A stretch of DNA of 64,000 nucleotides. Origin: UBA7985 sp002711265 (GTDB taxonomy: Bacteria; Pseudomonadota; Alphaproteobacteria; UBA7985). The stretch's first letter is position 1, and the number at the start of each line of letters is the position of its first letter. The notes beneath the pieces were generated by a model. It had not been told where the DNA came from. It saw only the letters and a list, made by a program, of their open reading frames with translations, and made no database searches. Made by a program: the position numbers and the translations under genes. This document shows positions 60,070-64,000 of the stretch, piece after piece. Location of the stretch: positions 1-64,000 of the forward strand of contig CBFIBS010000013.1 in the NCBI GenBank assembly GCA_965660945.1, in the 5' to 3' direction.

Positions 60070-60196
60070 TGACCGTTCCCCCGCGCGATTGAAACCCTAG
60101 GATAGCCCCGCAGACTGAGACTTTGAATGGGCTTTCATTCCGCCGCACAATTGCTGATAGTCAGGCGGAGATGCCAGACGGTTGAGGGTTAGGGCA

Positions 60197-61534
60197 ATGG
60201 CAATGGCGGCAGGCAATACCGGTCATGCGATCGAAGAAGCAGACGTTCTGGTTGTCGGTGGCGGCACCGCCGGTTTCGGCGCTGCGATAGCCGCTGGTCG
60301 CAAGGGCCTGCGATCCGTGCTGCTCGAGGCCACGACCAAGGTCGGCGGCGTCATGGCATTCTGCCCCGGCATGCCGTGGGGTGGGGGCTATCCGGTCGAT
60401 ACCATCATCGGTGGCGTGCTGGAGGAGCTGACCGAGCGGCTCGCCGCCCTGGACCCGCCAGCGGCTGAAAAGCGTCCCTGCACGCTCGAGAACTTCGGCC
60501 CGGAAATCATCTACGATCACGACATTGCCACCCTGACCATGTTCGAGATGCTCGAAGAGGCCGGGGTGTCGCTGCGGCTCAACGCGACCGCGCTGCAACC
60601 GGTTATGGACGCCGCAGGCCGGCGGATTGAGCGGGTCGAGTGCTTCAACCGCAACGGCGGCTTTACCCTCCAACCGAAGATGGTCATCGACTGTTCGGGC
60701 GATGGCGATATCTCGGCCAAGGCCGGGGTGCCCTACGTCCTTGGTGACGCGCAGGGGAACATGATGGGGGTGACGATTTCCTTCCACATGCTCGGGGTGG
60801 ACTGGGACCGGGCCTTTGCCGAGCCGGATCCCTATTTCACGCGGTTCGCCGAGCGCGGCGTCGCCGAAGGCCGCCTGCACCCGGATCTGGCCAAGCTCTA
60901 CCTGATGAAGGGCTTTCACCGAGGTGACGTGTTCTGCAATTCGGTGCACGTGCGCGGGGTCAACGGCATCGACCCGGTGGCCGTGGCCCGGGCGACCCAG
61001 GAAGGCCGCCGTCGCTGCCACCAGCTGGCGCAGTTCCTGCGCGCCGACGTGCCGGGCTTCGAGCAAGCCTATATGGCACAGCTTTCGCCTACGGTCGGCG
61101 TCCGTGAGACCCGGAAGCTCGAAGGCGCCTACCGCATCACCGGCGAAGACCTCGCGCGGGGCACCCGCTTCGCCGACGGCATCGTCTGCTGCGACAACCC
61201 GGTCGACGATGTCATGCGTGCCAGCGCGGCCATGACCCATGACGCAGCGGTGGCCGCGGGCAGCTACTACACCATTCCGTTCCGCGCGCTCATACCGGCG
61301 GAGATCGAAAACCTGATGTTCTGTGGCCGGATCGTGTCGGCGGATGCGGTGGCCTTCGCCTCGGTTCGGGGCATGCCGCAGTGCATGGCGATGGGGCAGG
61401 CGGCCGGGACGGCGGCGAAGCTTGCCATTGACGCCGGTTGTGCGGTGCAGCAGTTGGACACCGGCGCGCTGGTCGCCGACCTGAGCGCGCAGGGCGTGCG
61501 CGGGTTGGGTAATGCCGAGCTGATCGCCGGATGA
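60197..61534 (+). CDS. FAD-dependent oxidoreductase (FAD_oxidored type)
   Basis: A 445-aa flavoprotein. The dinucleotide fold is DVLVVGGGTAGFGAAIAAGR with a second block LLEATTKVGGVMAFCPGMPW. VIDCSGDGDISAKAGVP and the C-terminal FAD site FCGRIVSADAVAFASVRGMP match the FAD_oxidored family (distant to succinate dehydrogenase flavoprotein and thiazole enzymes). I chose ATG 60197 with GAGGG 8 nt upstream; TTG 60182 is possible. Divergent from the GST with a 127-bp shared promoter region. The substrate is unknown. Confidence 0.85.
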   Translation: MAMAAGNTGHAIEEADVLVVGGGTAGFGAAIAAGRKGLRSVLLEATTKVGGVMAFCPGMPWGGGYPVDTIIGGVLEELTERLAALDPPAAEKRPCTLENFGPEIIYDHDIATLTMFEMLEEAGVSLRLNATALQPVMDAAGRRIERVECFNRNGGFTLQPKMVIDCSGDGDISAKAGVPYVLGDAQGNMMGVTISFHMLGVDWDRAFAEPDPYFTRFAERGVAEGRLHPDLAKLYLMKGFHRGDVFCNSVHVRGVNGIDPVAVARATQEGRRRCHQLAQFLRADVPGFEQAYMAQLSPTVGVRETRKLEGAYRITGEDLARGTRFADGIVCCDNPVDDVMRASAAMTHDAAVAAGSYYTIPFRALIPAEIENLMFCGRIVSADAVAFASVRGMPQCMAMGQAAGTAAKLAIDAGCAVQQLDTGALVADLSAQGVRGLGNAELIAG

Positions 61535-61743
61535 GGTGGTGTCACGGTTCCCGATACCGATAGCGATCCGCCGGGTCGCATCCCGATCCAGCCAAAGAAA
61601 TTAACAATTCAAGAGCCGTTGTTTTTGATGGAAACCGGCTTCGATCTGGCCTGTAGTATTCTGACTGTCAGGTAAAGGCGTGGCTGCGCGGTTTTGTTGA
61701 GACACCGCCGGTAGGCCTGCAGGATTGGAACGAGGAGAGAGAG
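61535..61743. other. Intergenic region before the aldo/keto reductase
   Basis: About 210 bp. A relatively AT-rich segment (61597-61640) may hold the promoter of the aldo/keto reductase. CGAGGAGAGAG directly before ATG 61744 is a strong ribosome-binding site. No hairpin with a T-tract ends the FAD oxidoreductase. Confidence 0.4.
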
Positions 61744-62718
61744 ATGTTTGAGTCAATTCCACGCTTGGGCATGGGGTGTTGGGCCATCGGTGGGCCGTTC
61801 TTTGACGGCGATACGCCGCTGGGCTGGGGCGAGGTCGACGATGCCGAATCTATCCGTGCGCTTGAGGCCAGCTATGAAGCTGGCGTACGGTTCTTTGACA
61901 CCGCTGCGGGCTATGGCTCGGGGCATTCCGAGCGGCTGGTGGGGCAGGTCTTCGGCGATCGCAGTGACGTGGTTATCAGCACCAAATGTGGCTTTACCTT
62001 CGACGAAGAGCGGCGGCAGGCGACGGGGTCGGTCCACGATGTCGAGGGCATCCTCGCAGGGATCGATGCATCCCGCACCCGACTGCAGCGCGACCGCCTC
62101 GATCTGGTGTTCCTGCACTTGAATTCGCTCCCCATCGAGGATGCGAAGTCGGTGCTCGAAGCCTTCCACGTAGCCCGTGCGCGGGGGTGGATCGAAACCT
62201 TCGGCTGGTCCACCGACTTCCCGGACCGTGCGTCTGCTTGGGCAGGGGAAGAGGGGTACCTCGCCGTCCAGCACTCCCTGAACGTCTTCTTCGATGCGCC
62301 CAGCCTGATTTCGACGATCGAAGGGCAGGGCCTGTGGTCGGTCAATCGCTCGCCGCTGGCCATGGGTATCCTGTCCGGCAAGGACTACGGCTCGCAGGAC
62401 TTCTCCAAGGACGTGCGCGCCAACTCCTTCGAGTGGTTGGACTACTTCAAAGACGGCAAAATTTCGGACTCCTTCACGCAGCGCCGGGACGCCGTGCGTG
62501 AGCTGCTGTCCAGCGATGGCCGAACGCTGGCGCAGGGGGCGCTGGCGTGGATCTGGGCGCTGTCACCCCGCACCGTACCGATCCCCGGCGCCCGGACCGA
62601 GGCTCAGGCCACGGCCAACGCCAAAGCGCTGGATTTCGGCCCCCTAAGCCCCGCCGTGATGGCGGAGATCGAAGCGGTTCTCGACCGCCCACCCGAAGGG
62701 CCGCCTCGGGAGCGCTAG
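61744..62718 (+). CDS. Aldo/keto reductase
   Basis: A 324-aa NADPH-dependent (beta/alpha)8-barrel oxidoreductase. The catalytic tetrad is visible: Asp and Tyr in RFFDTAAGYGSGHSERLVG, Lys in VVISTKCGF and His in LVFLHLN. WSTDFPDRA and VPIPGARTEAQATANAKAL are typical of the late barrel and cofactor loops. It follows the FAD oxidoreductase by 209 bp with its own strong ribosome site. It converges with threonine aldolase (26 bp). The carbonyl substrate is not evident. Confidence 0.9.
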   Translation: MFESIPRLGMGCWAIGGPFFDGDTPLGWGEVDDAESIRALEASYEAGVRFFDTAAGYGSGHSERLVGQVFGDRSDVVISTKCGFTFDEERRQATGSVHDVEGILAGIDASRTRLQRDRLDLVFLHLNSLPIEDAKSVLEAFHVARARGWIETFGWSTDFPDRASAWAGEEGYLAVQHSLNVFFDAPSLISTIEGQGLWSVNRSPLAMGILSGKDYGSQDFSKDVRANSFEWLDYFKDGKISDSFTQRRDAVRELLSSDGRTLAQGALAWIWALSPRTVPIPGARTEAQATANAKALDFGPLSPAVMAEIEAVLDRPPEGPPRER

Positions 62719-62744
62719 GCGCCCAGCCTCACAGCCTTAATGCC

Positions 62745-63773
62745 TCAGCCAGCCTTGAGGCCAGCGGAGAGGGCATCGATCAGCGGATCAACGTCACCGG
62801 GGCCGACATCGAGGTGGGTCACGAGCCGGACCTGCTGTGGCCCGAATGAACCGATCTGCACCCCGTGTTCGGCGCAGACCGCCGTCAACGCATCGCCTGT
62901 CGGCCCTTCCTGATCGATGGTAAAGAACAGCAGGTTGGTCTGCGGTGCGGTGATCGACGCGATATGGGGCAGGTCGGCGATGCGCGCCGCGATGGTGCTG
63001 GCCAGCGCGTGATCCTCGGCCAGCCGTTCGACGTGGTGGTCGAGCGCGTACAGGCACATGGCCGCCAGCACGCCGGATTGGCGCATGGCGCCGCCCATCA
63101 TCTGCTTGAAGCGCCATGCCTCTTCGATGAAGTCTCGCGAGCCGGCGAGGACGGCACCCACGGGCGCGCCCAGACCCTTGGTGAAATCGATCCACACGCT
63201 GTCGTATCCCGCCGCATGAACCGAGGCTTCCACGCCCGAAGCAACCACAGCGTTCATGAGCCGGGCGCCGTCCATATGTGTGGCAAGACCGGCCGCCTTC
63301 GCAGCCGCGGATACGGCGTCGAGCTGCGCCAACGGCCAGACCGTGCCGCCCTTGAGATTGAAGGTCTGCTCCACACACACGAGCCGGGTCCGCGGCGCGT
63401 AGCGGCTGGGGAAATTGACCCCGTCGTTCACGTCCTCGGGGCTGAAAATACCGTCGGTCGTATCCACCGGGTGGATCATGGCTCCGGCCAGCGCGGCTGG
63501 TCCGCCGCCCTCTGATGTAATCACGTGGCCCAGGCGATCAGCGATCAGCGCGTCCCCGGGCTGTAGCCAGATTTTGAGCGCGATCTCGTTGCACATGGTG
63601 CCCGAGGGCAGAAAGACCGCGGCTTCCTTGCCCAGCAGGTCGGCGACGCGTTCCTCGAGCGCCCGGGTCGTCGGATCCTCGCCTTTCTGCTCATCGCCAA
63701 CCGGCGCGTCGAGCATGGCCTCCCGCATGGCGCGGGTCGGCCGGGTTTTGGTGTCCGAGTAGAAATCGATCAT
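62745..63773 (-). CDS. ltaE: Low-specificity L-threonine aldolase
   Basis: A 342-aa PLP enzyme that cleaves L-threonine and related beta-hydroxy amino acids to glycine and an aldehyde. FYSDTKTRPTRAMREAML, GDEQKGEDPTTRALEERVA and EAAVFLPSGTMCNEIAL are conserved N-terminal blocks. HMDGARLMNAVVASG carries the Asp and Arg that contact PLP, and the Schiff-base Lys is in IDFTKGLGAPVGAVLAGS. It ends 26 bp from the aldo/keto reductase. No riboswitch is evident in the 227 bp upstream that remain in the window. Confidence 0.92.
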   Translation of the reverse strand: MIDFYSDTKTRPTRAMREAMLDAPVGDEQKGEDPTTRALEERVADLLGKEAAVFLPSGTMCNEIALKIWLQPGDALIADRLGHVITSEGGGPAALAGAMIHPVDTTDGIFSPEDVNDGVNFPSRYAPRTRLVCVEQTFNLKGGTVWPLAQLDAVSAAAKAAGLATHMDGARLMNAVVASGVEASVHAAGYDSVWIDFTKGLGAPVGAVLAGSRDFIEEAWRFKQMMGGAMRQSGVLAAMCLYALDHHVERLAEDHALASTIAARIADLPHIASITAPQTNLLFFTIDQEGPTGDALTAVCAEHGVQIGSFGPQQVRLVTHLDVGPGDVDPLIDALSAGLKAG

Positions 63774-63851
63774 GGCGCTGGGATCCTTCTCCGTTACTGC
63801 TGTACGGTCCTGATGGCCGGAGCCATACTACGCCGACCCACGCCAGACACC

Positions 63852-64000
63852 ATGAGAATTGAGGGCAGGGCGTTCAGCGCGAAGGAAGAATGGTCCTGCG
63901 ACAGGTTTTCTGCGCCAAAGGCCGCAGAAGCCGTCGAAGAAATGCCCCGAATGCAGTACATCAGACGGGTCGAGGATGACCGGTCTGGCGATGCGTCTGG
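63852..64000 (+). CDS. Possible start of a truncated gene at the window edge
   Basis: A frame open for 49 codons from ATG 63852 to the end of the window. There is no ribosome site and no recognised motif; it could be chance. It is divergent from threonine aldolase. Confidence 0.2.
   Translation, partial: MRIEGRAFSAKEEWSCDRFSAPKAAEAVEEMPRMQYIRRVEDDRSGDAS

Noticed and set aside
1..64000. Insertion sequences, integrases or prophage genes
   Set aside because: No transposase, integrase or phage structural motif was found in any plausible frame.

Overview
The window looks like a chromosomal segment of a GC-rich free-living alphaproteobacterium, possibly near the Rhodospirillales (the order is inferred). 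The support is a class-typical LexA box (GTTC-N7-GTTC) upstream of ssb, the gyrA-coaD and glnB-glnA pairs, the rne/amidase/PBP1A/prfB neighbourhood, and an RNase E with an acidic insert in its S1 domain and a C-terminal GWW tail. I found no insertion sequence, prophage, CRISPR array or rRNA, and one tRNA (tRNA-His, GTG). No recognisable dedicated transcription factor is encoded.

Layout. 1-8.9 kb: repeat-rich end, parE (-), a three-gene DUF2157/DUF4401/GDYXXLXY membrane cluster (+), glnB-glnA (-), tRNA-His and a TylF-like methyltransferase (+). 8.9-16.9 kb: uvrA, coaD, gyrA and ssb (all -), then a HAD phosphatase (+). 17-28.3 kb: a six-gene minus-strand operon of TPR membrane protein, MoxR ATPase, DUF58 protein, two large VWA membrane proteins and an exported protein of unknown function. 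28.5-37.9 kb: moaD-like gene (+), PBP1A and amidase (-), rne and prfB (+); prfB keeps the programmed +1 frameshift. 37.9-47.8 kb: envelope and secreted proteins, namely a KpsS-like capsule protein, a lipoprotein, a caspase-fold protein lacking the catalytic Cys, a MOSC protein, an RTX/M10 metalloprotease, an alpha/beta hydrolase and a UMF1-family MFS transporter. 48-57 kb: metabolic cluster with an Fe-type alcohol dehydrogenase, an amidase, a glycine-betaine/proline-type ABC importer (fused double permease, binding protein, ATPase) and a class I aminotransferase. 57-64 kb: a VOC protein, a GAF-sulfotransferase fusion, a zeta-like GST, an FAD oxidoreductase, an aldo/keto reductase and a threonine aldolase.

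How the parts fit. The first half is largely housekeeping: topology (parE, gyrA), repair and replication (uvrA, ssb), nitrogen control (glnB, glnA), RNA decay and translation (rne, prfB) and wall synthesis (PBP1A, amidase). The MoxR/VWA operon probably builds an envelope-associated chaperone or sensor complex. The second half is accessory: secreted or periplasmic proteins, then small-molecule uptake and catabolism.

Most worth a second look are the GAF-sulfotransferase fusion (57766-59349), the pseudo-caspase with alternating SH3 and helical repeats (39795-42203), the M10 protease with a long unassigned N-terminus and an altered Met-turn, the MoxR/VWA operon, a family of intergenic imperfect palindromes with GTTGC/GCAAC ends, and the missing start codon of the DUF4401 gene.
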